Below are positions 38,434 to 47,812 of a stretch of DNA of 64,000 bases, in pieces. Each line of letters begins with the position of its first letter. The first letter of the stretch is position 1. The notes under the pieces are model-generated. The model searched no databases. It was not told where the DNA came from and saw only the letters and a list, made by a program, of their open reading frames with translations. The DNA comes from an uncultured Tenacibaculum sp. (lineage in GTDB: Bacteria; Bacteroidota; Bacteroidia; Flavobacteriales; Flavobacteriaceae). The stretch lies in assembly GCF_947499065.1 (NCBI RefSeq), contig NZ_CANMMT010000003.1, forward strand, positions 1-64,000. The letters are read 5' to 3'. Position numbers and translations under genes: made by a program.

Positions 38434-39990
38434 TTATAAATTAGCAATAGCAGCTTCAGCACAGCGTTCTCCATCCATGGCAGCAGAAATAATACCTCCA
38501 GCATAACCTCCACCTTCTCCACAAGGGAATAAACCAGCTATTTGTGGATGCTCTAAGTTATCTTTTCTAGGAATGTTTACAGGAGATGAGGTACGAGATT
38601 CAACCCCAATAATATTCGCTTCTTGTGTATAATATCCATGCATTTTTTTACCAAAGGCAGCAAAACCTTTTCGTAATCGACTTCCAATTAATTTTGGAAG
38701 TAATGAATGCATCGGAGAAGAATTTAGTCCAGGTTGGTAGGATGTTTCATTTAAAGAGTGTGAAAATCTACCTTCAACAAAATCTGTTAAACGTTGTGCT
38801 GGTGCAACTTGAGTTCTACCACCTGCATTAAACGCTAATTTTTCTAAATCTTTTTGGTATTGAAGTCCTTTAAGTACTCCAAACTTTTCATATTTAGGTA
38901 AGTCTTTATCAACGTTAATTTCAACAACAATCCCAGAATTTGCAAATTTGTTATTTCTTCGAGATGGCGACATTCCGTTTACAACAACTTCACCATTTGC
39001 AGTAGCCGCAGGAACAATAAACCCACCAGGACACATGCAGAAAGAATAAACTCCTCTGTTATTTACCTGATGAACTAAACTATATGCAGCAGCTGGTAAT
39101 AATTCATCTCTTTGACCGGTACAGCTATATTGAATTTGATCAATAATTTCTTGTGGGTGCTCCACACGAACTCCCATTGCAAATGATTTAGCTTTTAATA
39201 AAATGTCTTTTTTATGTAGTAATTCATAAATATCTCTAGCTGAATGTCCAGTAGCTAATATTACTGAGTTTACAGTCATTTCAGTACCATTTTGTAACTG
39301 AATAGCTTGTAGTTTATTATTTTTAATGATAAAGTCGGTAACTCGAGAATCAAAATGAACTTCACCACCGTATTTTAAAATATTCTCACGTATGTTTTTT
39401 ATAATTTTAGGAAGCTTGTTAGTTCCAATATGTGGGTGAGCATCAATAAGAATTTGTTCAGTAGCTCCATGGTAAACTAAATTTTCAAATATTCTTCGAA
39501 CATCACCACGTTTTAAACTACGTGTATATAATTTCCCATCAGAATAAGTTCCAGCTCCACCTTCACCAAAACAATAATTTGAATCCTCATTAACATCATG
39601 AAATTGATTAATAGCACGTAAATCTCTACGACGATCTTGTACGTTTTTACCACGTTCTAAAACAATAGGTTTATAACCTAATTCAATACAACGAAGAGCA
39701 GCATACATTCCTGCAGGACCAAAACCAATGATATGAATTTCTTTTGCATTAGAAACATCTTTATAATCGAAAACATAATCAGGAGTTTCTGGTAAAGGTT
39801 CGTTAATATAAACAGCTACTTTATAATTGAAAATAACATCTTTTTTACGGGCGTCAATAGATTTTCTAAGAACTTTTATTGCTGTGATGGAAGCAATATT
39901 AATTGCTAACTTTTTTGAAGCTTTCTTTTTTAAGATATCTTCCTTTCTTTCTTCTATTAAATTAACTCGTAGTTGAAGTTCTTTTACCAT
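38434..39990 (-). CDS. FAD-dependent dehydrogenase, COG2509-like
   Basis: A soluble flavoprotein of 518 residues. The N-terminal ~90 residues form a separate small domain, followed by the FAD motif IHIIGFGPAGMYAALRCIELGYKPIVLERG (split about 85-115), DSNYCFGEGGAGTYSDGKLYTRS (about 141-163), ILATGHSARDIYELL and the C-terminal GLFPCGEGGGYAGGIISAAMDG. This pattern is the widespread NAD(P)/FAD-dependent oxidoreductase of unknown substrate. Single gene with no clear operon. Confidence 0.85.
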   Translation of the reverse strand: MVKELQLRVNLIEERKEDILKKKASKKLAINIASITAIKVLRKSIDARKKDVIFNYKVAVYINEPLPETPDYVFDYKDVSNAKEIHIIGFGPAGMYAALRCIELGYKPIVLERGKNVQDRRRDLRAINQFHDVNEDSNYCFGEGGAGTYSDGKLYTRSLKRGDVRRIFENLVYHGATEQILIDAHPHIGTNKLPKIIKNIRENILKYGGEVHFDSRVTDFIIKNNKLQAIQLQNGTEMTVNSVILATGHSARDIYELLHKKDILLKAKSFAMGVRVEHPQEIIDQIQYSCTGQRDELLPAAAYSLVHQVNNRGVYSFCMCPGGFIVPAATANGEVVVNGMSPSRRNNKFANSGIVVEINVDKDLPKYEKFGVLKGLQYQKDLEKLAFNAGGRTQVAPAQRLTDFVEGRFSHSLNETSYQPGLNSSPMHSLLPKLIGSRLRKGFAAFGKKMHGYYTQEANIIGVESRTSSPVNIPRKDNLEHPQIAGLFPCGEGGGYAGGIISAAMDGERCAEAAIANL

Positions 39991-40146
39991 GCTGCAAAGC
40001 TAGGTAAATTTTGATTTACTCGCTAAAAGAGAAATAAAATACTCATAAGTGCAAATTATTATAGAATAAGAGCATCCTGAAGTCATAAAATATGCCTTCA
40101 TAAAGTTTGCTTGATTTGTTTATTTTAGCAAAACAAACTTAGTTTT

Positions 40147-41526
40147 ATGAAGATTACTCAGGTTATCGAAAACGTATTTAAAAAATACTTACCATCCCCT
40201 TTTACCATTGCTATTCTATTAACTTTAGTTACATTAATTCTAGCCTTAATATTTACCAAACCTATTGATGTTTCTGTAGGGAATTATTCTTTAGAAGTTT
40301 TAAAATATTGGGAAAAAGGTGTTTGGAATAATAATCTATTGGTTTTTGCTTACCAAATGATGTTGATATTAGTACTAGGACATGTATTAGTATTAAGTAA
40401 ACCTGTGAGTAATTTAATTTTAAGAGTAACGCAATATTGTACAAATACAGCAAATAGTGCGGCTATTGTTAGTTGTACGACGATGTTAGTTGCTTTTTTT
40501 AATTGGGGCTTAGGTTTAATTTTTGGAGCGCTTTTAGCTCGTAAAGTAGCCGAACATGCTCAAAAGAATAATATTAAGCTAAATTACCCAATTATAGGAG
40601 CTGCTGGTTATGTAGGTTTAATGGTATGGCATGGAGGAATTTCAGGTTCTGCACCTATAAAAATTAATGAAAGCGGACATATTAAAGGTATTATGAATTC
40701 GATATCATCAGAAAGTGTTTTAGCCCAAATACCTGATATTATAGATTATTCTCAAACTGTATTTAGCTGGTGGAATTTGCTTACTTTTTTAATCGTATTA
40801 CTAGCGGTTTCTAGTACTTTTTATTTCTTAGGAAAAAAAGCAGCACCAACTAAAATAGATTTACCAGAGTATAAAATGGATGTTGATGAAAAAGCAATGA
40901 CAAAAGCAGAAAAATTAGATACATCTAAAGTATTAGCTTATGTGTTTGGAATTTTGATTTTAATAGCATTTTCATATCGATATTTTGATGAAATTAAAGA
41001 ACTAAAAATAACACCAAATCTAATTAACTTTTTTATGTTAGGGCTAGGGATTATGTTGCATGGTAGCTTAAAAAAGTTTAGCAAAGCAGTAGGAGAATCA
41101 ATCAGTGATGTATCAGGAATATTAATTCAATTTCCTCTTTATTTTGGAATCATGGGAATTATGAAAAGTACTGGAATGGTAACTTTAATTTCTAGTTTCT
41201 TTGTGTCTATTTCAACAGCAACGACTTTGCCTATTTTTACTTTTTTTAGTTCGGGATTGGTAAACATTTTTGTGCCTAGTGGAGGAGGACAATGGGTAGT
41301 ACAAGGACCTATAGTAGTAGAGAGTGCATTACAATTAGGGGTTCCTTTACCTAAAGCAATTATGGCCTTAGCTTACGGCGATCAAATAACAAATATGTTA
41401 CAGCCATTTTGGGCATTACCATTATTAGGCATTACTAAGTTAAAAGCAAAAGAAATATTACCCTATACATTAATAGCTATGGTAGTTGGTAGTATTGTTT
41501 ATTTATTAGGATTATTATTGTTTTAG
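40147..41526 (+). CDS. AtoE-type short-chain fatty acid transporter
   Basis: About 12 TM helices over 459 residues. The start ENVFKKYLPSPFTIAILLTLVTL, the WWNLLTF helix, and the segment SSGLVNIFVPSGGGQWVVQGPIVVESA (about 372-398) are diagnostic of the AtoE family, which carries acetoacetate or other short-chain fatty acids. The aat gene begins 2 nt after its stop, so they are co-transcribed. No ato catabolic genes are nearby. Confidence 0.9.
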   Translation: MKITQVIENVFKKYLPSPFTIAILLTLVTLILALIFTKPIDVSVGNYSLEVLKYWEKGVWNNNLLVFAYQMMLILVLGHVLVLSKPVSNLILRVTQYCTNTANSAAIVSCTTMLVAFFNWGLGLIFGALLARKVAEHAQKNNIKLNYPIIGAAGYVGLMVWHGGISGSAPIKINESGHIKGIMNSISSESVLAQIPDIIDYSQTVFSWWNLLTFLIVLLAVSSTFYFLGKKAAPTKIDLPEYKMDVDEKAMTKAEKLDTSKVLAYVFGILILIAFSYRYFDEIKELKITPNLINFFMLGLGIMLHGSLKKFSKAVGESISDVSGILIQFPLYFGIMGIMKSTGMVTLISSFFVSISTATTLPIFTFFSSGLVNIFVPSGGGQWVVQGPIVVESALQLGVPLPKAIMALAYGDQITNMLQPFWALPLLGITKLKAKEILPYTLIAMVVGSIVYLLGLLLF

Positions 41527-41527
41527 T

Positions 41528-42154
41528 ATGATTTGGCTTTCCGATAAAATAGAATTTCCACCATATGAGTTAGCTACAGAAGATGGACTTTTAGCTATAG
41601 GTGGCGATTTATCTGTAGAACGTTTGGTTTATGCATATCGAAATGGAATATTTCCTTGGTATAATGAAGGGGAACCTATTATTTGGTATTCACCATGGGA
41701 ACGAATGGTATTATTTCCAGAAAATGTCAAAGTATCAAAATCAATGAAGCAGATTTTGAGAAAAGAAGATTATACAATCACTAAAAATAAAGCATTTAAA
41801 GATGTAATTTTTAATTGCAGAAGTATTGATAGAAAAGACCAATTTGGAACTTGGATAACTAATGAAATGGAACATGCCTATATAAACTTACATGAAAAAG
41901 GGTATGCAAAATCTATAGAAGTTTGGGTAAATGATGAGTTGGTTGCAGGTTTGTATGGAATTGATTTAAACAATGGAGTTTTTTGTGGAGAAAGTATGTT
42001 TAGCAAAGTGAGTAATATGAGTAAAGTGGCATTTATTCATTTAGCTCAAAATTGTGGATATAAATTGATAGACTGTCAAGTATATAATGAGCACCTAGCT
42101 AGTTTAGGTGCTCATGAAATAGAAAGAAAAGACTTTCTAAAATATTTAAAATAA
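41528..42154 (+). CDS. aat: Leucyl/phenylalanyl-tRNA-protein transferase
   Basis: Adds Leu or Phe to N-terminal Arg/Lys of proteins for the N-end-rule pathway. Family motifs: FPPYELATEDGLLAIGGDLS (about 11-30), AYRNGIFPWYNEGEPIIWYSP (about 40-60), GVFCGESMFSKVSNMSKVAF (about 155-175), CQVYNEHLASLGAHEIER near the end. 208 residues is normal. Near its end, 11-bp arms (42087-42097 and 42105-42115) form a perfect inverted repeat, but they lie in conserved codons. Confidence 0.95.
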   Translation: MIWLSDKIEFPPYELATEDGLLAIGGDLSVERLVYAYRNGIFPWYNEGEPIIWYSPWERMVLFPENVKVSKSMKQILRKEDYTITKNKAFKDVIFNCRSIDRKDQFGTWITNEMEHAYINLHEKGYAKSIEVWVNDELVAGLYGIDLNNGVFCGESMFSKVSNMSKVAFIHLAQNCGYKLIDCQVYNEHLASLGAHEIERKDFLKYLK

Positions 42155-42167
42155 ATAAAATATATTT

Positions 42168-43019
42168 TTAAGAAATAACTGAAGGGAAAAACTTACCAAT
42201 TATAAGTCCAATTATTCCTCCAATAATCGAAAGTATAATAACTAATAAAATTAGGACAAGAATAAATCTAAGGAGTTTTAAAAATGACCTCCAAAAATTA
42301 TGTTTAAATAGTTTATGAAAAACATAAAGATAATATACTATTGTTAAGAAAAAGCTAGCCGAAAAAACAATTGGGTGAATAAGCATTGCTAAAAAGAAAG
42401 TAATAATAGAAATAAACATCATTGTTCCTTGTATGTATGCGTTCATTACTATATGCTCACCATAATTATATGGTTTAGGATAAGTAAGTTTACTCATTAA
42501 CGCATAAAAAGGCAGGAATAAAAAAGTCATTATATTAAAATTATTCAAAACAAATCCAACCCAACCATTCATAAATTGAATTTGTTTTTTAGCCATTTGC
42601 TGTTGGGCTTTAATTCTCCTTAATTCTTTTTCTGATAGATTTTTAACATTTGAAAGATCTTGATTAGCTGTTTCTTTAATTTCTTTTACTTGCGATTCGT
42701 TAAGACTCCCTTGCATCCTTATATAATCTTCAGAGAAGAAATTGTAAATGATTAAAGACAAAGCAGCACCCACAGCTAAATAAGCAAAAGGATTTACGTA
42801 TCTACGTCTTACACCATTCATGTATTCATTTAAAACATCTTGAGGAGCTTGAAGTGTTTTTTTCAAAGTTTTAAAAAACAAACTATCAAAGCCTAATACA
42901 GCAAATAATTCAACCATTAAAAAACGAAAAGTAATTCTGTCTTTAATTACTTTTGCCCCACAGTTATCACAAAAGTGATCGTTTACCTCTAAAATTTCAT
43001 TACAGTTTTTACAATTCAT
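42168..43019 (-). CDS. DUF3667-like membrane protein with zinc ribbon
   Basis: Residues 1-25 form a treble CxxC zinc ribbon (CKNCNEIL ... HFCDNCGAK). The rest has four or five TM helices, including the final LRFILVLILLVIILSIIGGIIG, and a central basic/charged loop. This matches DUF3667. Function unknown. It is 2 bp downstream of an S15 peptidase-like gene, so co-transcribed. Confidence 0.85.
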   Translation of the reverse strand: MNCKNCNEILEVNDHFCDNCGAKVIKDRITFRFLMVELFAVLGFDSLFFKTLKKTLQAPQDVLNEYMNGVRRRYVNPFAYLAVGAALSLIIYNFFSEDYIRMQGSLNESQVKEIKETANQDLSNVKNLSEKELRRIKAQQQMAKKQIQFMNGWVGFVLNNFNIMTFLFLPFYALMSKLTYPKPYNYGEHIVMNAYIQGTMMFISIITFFLAMLIHPIVFSASFFLTIVYYLYVFHKLFKHNFWRSFLKLLRFILVLILLVIILSIIGGIIGLIIGKFFPSVIS

Positions 43020-43021
43020 AA

Positions 43022-44950
43022 TTATTTTTTAAGAACAGTTAAACTAATAGACGAATCGGTAAATACCGTATGTGTTTGTGTTTTAAAGTCTTTCTCGTCA
43101 GCCTTGTAAATATTGTCTACATATGTTTGAGGGTTTAAGTCAATTAAAGGAAACCAAGTACTTTGTATTTGAATTTGCATTTTATGCCCTTTCTTAAACG
43201 TGTGAAATACATCTTGTAATTTAATATTTACAGAAGTTTTTTTATTAGGAGTGAAAGGCTCTGGTTTTTCAAAACTATTTCTAAAACGACCACGCATTAT
43301 TTCACTACGTACCATCATATGATAGTTGCTTAGTTTTAAATGTGTTTGCATTTCTTTATTGTCGTTTTTTAAATCGTGAGGATGCACATCAATAACTTTA
43401 ACAATCCAATCGGCAGCAGAACCAGTAGTAGCTACTTTTAATTTAGCTAAAATATCACCGGCTAATGTAAAATCATCAGTTAATACATCAGTTTCAAAAA
43501 CTAATACATCTGGTCTTCTAGCAGCGAAACGCTGGTCGTCTGTCATATATTTACGAGGTGTAAATACGGTTTTAATATCTTCTGAATAAGGAACAGGACG
43601 TTTGATGTCACTAACAAAATTAATTTTTTCTACTCCATTTTGTGTAGAAGTCAATTCTTGATTTTCCGATAAATAAAAAGTTTCTTTTTGAGTGTTTTTT
43701 GGTGGCCAAACATCGTATGATTTCCATTCTTTCTTACCTGTGTCAAAAACATAAGCTTCTGGTAAACCACTATTTTTAGAACCATCACCTTTTAAGAAAT
43801 GATTGAAAAATTTAGTTTCTACATTTTTTTGAAATTTCAAAGAAATAGAATCACCAAAATAGTAGTTCCCTACTTTATTAGCTACTTTGTTTCTAGACCA
43901 TCCTCCATGGTCCCAAGGACCAAATACAAGAGTATTGTAATTATTAGGTTGGTATTTTTCTATGTTTTTATAAGTTTCTAATGGACCATATAAATCTTCA
44001 GCATCAAACCAACCACCAACTACCATTGTTGCTACTGTTGAAGGAACTTTGTTTAAGTGTTGAATAATTCCTTTACTTTTCCATATAGAATCGTAGTTTG
44101 GATGATTTACAATTTCTTTCCAAAAGAAATCATCGATATTATTTTCACTACCAGGAGACTTTGTGTCTAACTTATCATATTGAAAATAACTATTTAAGTT
44201 TTTTAAAGGCCCCTTGTCTAAGAAAAATTGATATTGATCTTGTGTTTCCATATCAGCAAAAGAGTACCAAGCAGAATCTGTTGGTTGATCTTTATAGGTC
44301 CCAAATAATGGAATTACTTTAAAATAGCTTAATAAGAAAGCACCGTTATGATGAAAATCATCAAAAAAGAAATCACCAATACATGCTTGTGGTGATGCTG
44401 CTTTTAAAGCAGGGTGTGCATCAATAGTAGATACAGTAGAGTAGTGTCCAGGGTAAGAAATCCCCCAAGTACCAACTTTTCCATTGTTGTGGGCTACATT
44501 TTTTACCAACCAATCTATAGTGTCGTAAGTATCGGTAGTTTCATCGGCTTGTTTTTCTGTTTTGTTAGGAATATAAGCACGCATATTATCATAAACACCA
44601 TCACTCATCCAACGACCACGGACATCTTGATAAACAATAATATTACCTTCTTTCATTAAGTTTAAATTAGGACCAATTTTGTTTTTAAATTGATCTTCTC
44701 CATATGGTCTACAACTATAAGGTGTACGTTGTAATAATATTGGATATGTTTTACTAGTGTCTTTAGGAGAATAGATAGTTGTATGTAACTTTATTCCATC
44801 TCGCATGGTAATACGCACTTCTTTTTTTGTGTAATTATCTTTTACAAAAGAATCATTTTTTGAAATTTCAGGTTTGTTAGGCGTTGTTTTTTTAGTACAA
44901 CTTATTGAAGTAAGTAAAACAGCTAAAAATAGCTTTAAGTAAAGTTTCAT
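43022..44950 (-). CDS. CocE/NonD family serine hydrolase (X-Pro dipeptidyl-peptidase S15 type), lipoprotein
   Basis: N-terminal lipobox (LLTSISCTK, Cys near 18), then an alpha/beta hydrolase. The nucleophile motif GTWGISYPGHYS has its Ser near residue 166, followed by the WDHGGW histidine region near 355. The C-terminal jelly-roll (about 430-640, starting FYLSENQELTS) is the X-Pro dipeptidyl-peptidase C domain. Relatives include alpha-amino-acid ester hydrolases and peptidases; substrate not decidable. Likely periplasmic or outer-membrane attached. Confidence 0.88.
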   Translation of the reverse strand: MKLYLKLFLAVLLTSISCTKKTTPNKPEISKNDSFVKDNYTKKEVRITMRDGIKLHTTIYSPKDTSKTYPILLQRTPYSCRPYGEDQFKNKIGPNLNLMKEGNIIVYQDVRGRWMSDGVYDNMRAYIPNKTEKQADETTDTYDTIDWLVKNVAHNNGKVGTWGISYPGHYSTVSTIDAHPALKAASPQACIGDFFFDDFHHNGAFLLSYFKVIPLFGTYKDQPTDSAWYSFADMETQDQYQFFLDKGPLKNLNSYFQYDKLDTKSPGSENNIDDFFWKEIVNHPNYDSIWKSKGIIQHLNKVPSTVATMVVGGWFDAEDLYGPLETYKNIEKYQPNNYNTLVFGPWDHGGWSRNKVANKVGNYYFGDSISLKFQKNVETKFFNHFLKGDGSKNSGLPEAYVFDTGKKEWKSYDVWPPKNTQKETFYLSENQELTSTQNGVEKINFVSDIKRPVPYSEDIKTVFTPRKYMTDDQRFAARRPDVLVFETDVLTDDFTLAGDILAKLKVATTGSAADWIVKVIDVHPHDLKNDNKEMQTHLKLSNYHMMVRSEIMRGRFRNSFEKPEPFTPNKKTSVNIKLQDVFHTFKKGHKMQIQIQSTWFPLIDLNPQTYVDNIYKADEKDFKTQTHTVFTDSSISLTVLKK

Positions 44951-45039
44951 AACGTTATTTGGTTGTTTTGGAGGTAAATATAAAAAACAGATGCGGTTTA
45001 GCTACAAATATTTAATATTTTAGCTTTAAAATATATTTT

Positions 45040-45780
45040 ATGAGAGTTTTAGTTTTAAGTATTTCTATTTTAATGTTATTAGGATGTACTAATACAGTAG
45101 CCAAAAAAACAACAAAAGAAGTAGTCACAAAAAAAGTATTTCCTGAAATAAAACCAGATCGATATAATGTTGCTTTTTTAATTATGGATGGAACTTTCAA
45201 TACAGAATTGACAGCTCCATTTGATATTTTTCAACATACTGTTTTTAGAAAAGGAATTAAACCGATGAATGTTTTTACTGTGGCTGATACAGATAAGCCT
45301 ATTACAACATTTGAAGGCATGCGAATACTACCAGATTTTAACTATCTAAAAGATAGTTTGCCAAAAATAGATATTTTGGTTGTTCCTAGTGCTGAACATC
45401 ATTTAGATACCGATTTAGAAAATGAAGCATTAATTAGTTTTGTGAAAAAAGTTGATAAAGAAGCTCAGTTTGTTACTTCTCATTGCGATGGGGCTTTTGT
45501 ATTGGCTAAAGCTGGAGTTTTAAATGGAAAAGTATCAACAACATTTCCATCTGATATTGAGAAAATGCGTGCTATGTTTCCTAATTTAGATATAATGAGT
45601 GAAGTGTTATTTGTTCACGATGGAAAATATATTACTTCGGCAGGAGGTGCAAAATCTTTTGAAGCTGCTTTGTATTTATGTGAATATTTATATGGGAAAG
45701 AAATTGCGAAGTCTTTAGCTGGAGGGTTGGTTATTGATTGGGATGTTGATAAAGTTCCGCATATAATTTTGAACGATTAA
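45040..45780 (+). CDS. DJ-1/PfpI family lipoprotein
   Basis: Lipobox LMLLGCTN (Cys near 16) then a DJ-1/PfpI glutamine-amidotransferase-like fold: YNVAFLIMDGTFNTELTAPFDIFQH, ILVVPSAEHH, and FVTSHCDGAFVLAKAGVLNG with the conserved nucleophile-elbow Cys near residue 150, then TTFPSDIEKMRAMFP. Similar proteins are GATase1 domains of AraC-type regulators, but no HTH follows. Being exported is unusual for the family. Function unknown, perhaps detoxification. Confidence 0.85.
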   Translation: MRVLVLSISILMLLGCTNTVAKKTTKEVVTKKVFPEIKPDRYNVAFLIMDGTFNTELTAPFDIFQHTVFRKGIKPMNVFTVADTDKPITTFEGMRILPDFNYLKDSLPKIDILVVPSAEHHLDTDLENEALISFVKKVDKEAQFVTSHCDGAFVLAKAGVLNGKVSTTFPSDIEKMRAMFPNLDIMSEVLFVHDGKYITSAGGAKSFEAALYLCEYLYGKEIAKSLAGGLVIDWDVDKVPHIILND

Positions 45781-45785
45781 CTAAA

Positions 45786-45809
45786 AAAAGCTGCCAATTG
45801 GCAGCTTTT
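45786..45809. terminator. Bidirectional terminator between DJ-1 and M61 genes
   Basis: 24-bp perfect palindrome centred on CCAATTGG with A and T ends; both flanking genes converge on it. Confidence 0.92.
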
Positions 45810-45830
45810 AGTTTGTAAATAGTTTGATTT

Positions 45831-47690
45831 TTAGTTTTTTAACCAAGCATTTCTTAAAATTACTTTAGCATTGTTTGCTGGTAATTCTTCTAGTACTAAG
45901 CTAGAACTTTCGTAAGTAGGCTGTACAAAGTCTCCTTCTAGTTTCACTATTTTTCCATCTCTAGAAACTTCTAAAGCTATTTTATCTCCAGCTTTCCACT
46001 GCATTGTTTGTCCTATTACTGGGCGGATGTTAGCTAATGATACTTTTTCTCCGTTTACAGCTTCTAAGATATCCCCTGCTTTTACTCCTAAAGCAGTTAG
46101 TGCAGAGTTAGTTCTTGAAGTAAAAAATATTTTTTTGTCTTTATTTACCGAAATAAAAGGTTGTCCTTTAGCATCAATAAAGTATGCAGAGTTCATAGTT
46201 TTTGTAGCTTCTTTTACACCTACTTTATCCAAGTATTTAGTATAATCGATTGGAGTAGCTCCTTCTACGTGATTTGCAAAGAATGCACCAACTTTTGGGT
46301 TTGTCATCTTTACAATCTCAGCAATAATTTCATCATCTTTAAAAGGTTTGTGTTGTCCGTACTTGTTAGATAAATCTCTCATTAAGTCACGTAAACCATA
46401 TTTACCATCTGTTTCTTCACGTAAAATAATATCTAAACACATTCCAATTAATGCTCCTTTCATGTATACATTAGAATAGTTCGAAGCATACTCTTTATCT
46501 AAAATATTTTTACTCATCTTAGTAAAAGACATATCATCTTTAAAACGTTTAGAAGTAGCAATCTTACCTTGCATTTTAGAAATAAACTCTTGTGGTGTAA
46601 TTAATCCTTGATTTACTTGGAATAAATTTGCAAAGTATTCTGTAATACCTTCATACATCCATAAGTGTTTAGACATATTAGGCTCATTAAAGTTGAAATT
46701 ATGAATTTCTTCTGAGTGTACAGATAATGGAGATACAATATGGAAGAATTCATGAGAAATAGTTCCATTAATCATTCCATCTGCTAATTGTTGTTTAGTG
46801 TAAGTTTCAGGATATACAACTGTAGTTGAAGAAAGGTGCTCTAAAGCTCCAAAGCTACTCCAGTTATAAACCTTAGGATCAAATAAGTATAATAAGATAT
46901 TGTACTCTTTAGTAGTCTTAAATCCTTTTAAAAAGTTACTTTGTGCTTGAATCATTTTCTTTAAATCTGCTTCCATATCTTTTGCAGAATGCACATTGTT
47001 AGGAGAGTAAACAGCTAAAGTAACATCAATACCATCTACATTAAAACTAATAGAGTTTAATGGAGCATACATAATAGGGTTGTCTGATATTTCGTCATAT
47101 CTAGAAGCAACAAAAACATCCTTAGTATTATCTTCTTTAGTAGTATTTTTATTAATTAGAGAAGAAGTTTCATATAAGTTTGATGGATGTACAACAGTGA
47201 TTTGGTAAGGAGTTTCTTTTTTTCCTTTGAAATACCCAACAAAACCAGGAAGGTTTATGAAAAAGTTTTTATCTTTTTCAATATTAGTTCCAGCCATTAC
47301 GTAAATTCCATGCTTTACTTCAGAATCGAAAGTGTCATCTACCCAATAAGATAACTTATCCATTTTGGTAGCATTATCAATTTGCCATGAATTTTGATCT
47401 AATTGTTTTACAGTTAATTCATTTCCATCATAATCAAAAGCCTTGAAATTTGTAGCAAATTGTCCATAATTGCTCATTGCATAGGTACCAGGAACTATAG
47501 CTGGAATTTGATATACAATAGTTGATTTTTTTATTTTTTGTGGATTTATTTCTACTTTAACTCTATCGTCTACTACATTGGTAATGTCAATCGTAGTTTC
47601 TATTAAAGGCTTACTTTCTGCAAGCTTTTTTGTTGATGAACAGCTAGCTAGTAGTGCTAATGAAGCTATTCCTAATATGATTTTTTTCAT
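45831..47690 (-). CDS. M61 family metallopeptidase with PDZ domain, lipoprotein
   Basis: Lipobox LALLASCSS (Cys near 17). An N-terminal beta domain (about 30-230) precedes the zinc motif HEFFHIVSP (about 311-319) with downstream W-M-Y-E-G-I-T-E-Y-F-A (about 348-358) carrying the third ligand, and a C-terminal PDZ domain (about 500-590, KAGDILEAVNGEKVSLANI). This is the glycyl aminopeptidase M61 arrangement. Anchored in the envelope and exposed to periplasm or surface. Confidence 0.9.
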   Translation of the reverse strand: MKKIILGIASLALLASCSSTKKLAESKPLIETTIDITNVVDDRVKVEINPQKIKKSTIVYQIPAIVPGTYAMSNYGQFATNFKAFDYDGNELTVKQLDQNSWQIDNATKMDKLSYWVDDTFDSEVKHGIYVMAGTNIEKDKNFFINLPGFVGYFKGKKETPYQITVVHPSNLYETSSLINKNTTKEDNTKDVFVASRYDEISDNPIMYAPLNSISFNVDGIDVTLAVYSPNNVHSAKDMEADLKKMIQAQSNFLKGFKTTKEYNILLYLFDPKVYNWSSFGALEHLSSTTVVYPETYTKQQLADGMINGTISHEFFHIVSPLSVHSEEIHNFNFNEPNMSKHLWMYEGITEYFANLFQVNQGLITPQEFISKMQGKIATSKRFKDDMSFTKMSKNILDKEYASNYSNVYMKGALIGMCLDIILREETDGKYGLRDLMRDLSNKYGQHKPFKDDEIIAEIVKMTNPKVGAFFANHVEGATPIDYTKYLDKVGVKEATKTMNSAYFIDAKGQPFISVNKDKKIFFTSRTNSALTALGVKAGDILEAVNGEKVSLANIRPVIGQTMQWKAGDKIALEVSRDGKIVKLEGDFVQPTYESSSLVLEELPANNAKVILRNAWLKN

Positions 47691-47797
47691 GAATGTATTT
47701 TGTTATAGTTGATAAGTATCTACAGAAGACGTTATGTTACAGTTTTTGTTACTTATTTAACATCTTTTTATGATATGTAATATCGATTAAAACATCG

Positions 47798-47805
47798 TAC
47801 CTTTG
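47798..47805 (+). promoter_or_regulatory. Promoter -7 element of ygiQ-like gene, nearly leaderless
   Basis: TACCTTTG, identical to the element before the glycosyltransferase; the ATG begins 7 nt later. No -33 TTG at ideal spacing is visible. Confidence 0.5.
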
Positions 47806-47812
47806 CAACGGC

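Noticed and set aside
42087..42115. Perfect 11-bp inverted repeat near the end of aat
   Set aside because: It lies in codons for conserved residues (EHLASLGAHE) and has no T run, so it is better explained as coding sequence.
43799..44659. Several plus-strand ORFs inside the CocE-like gene
   Set aside because: They are antisense to a well-conserved hydrolase and show no family pattern.
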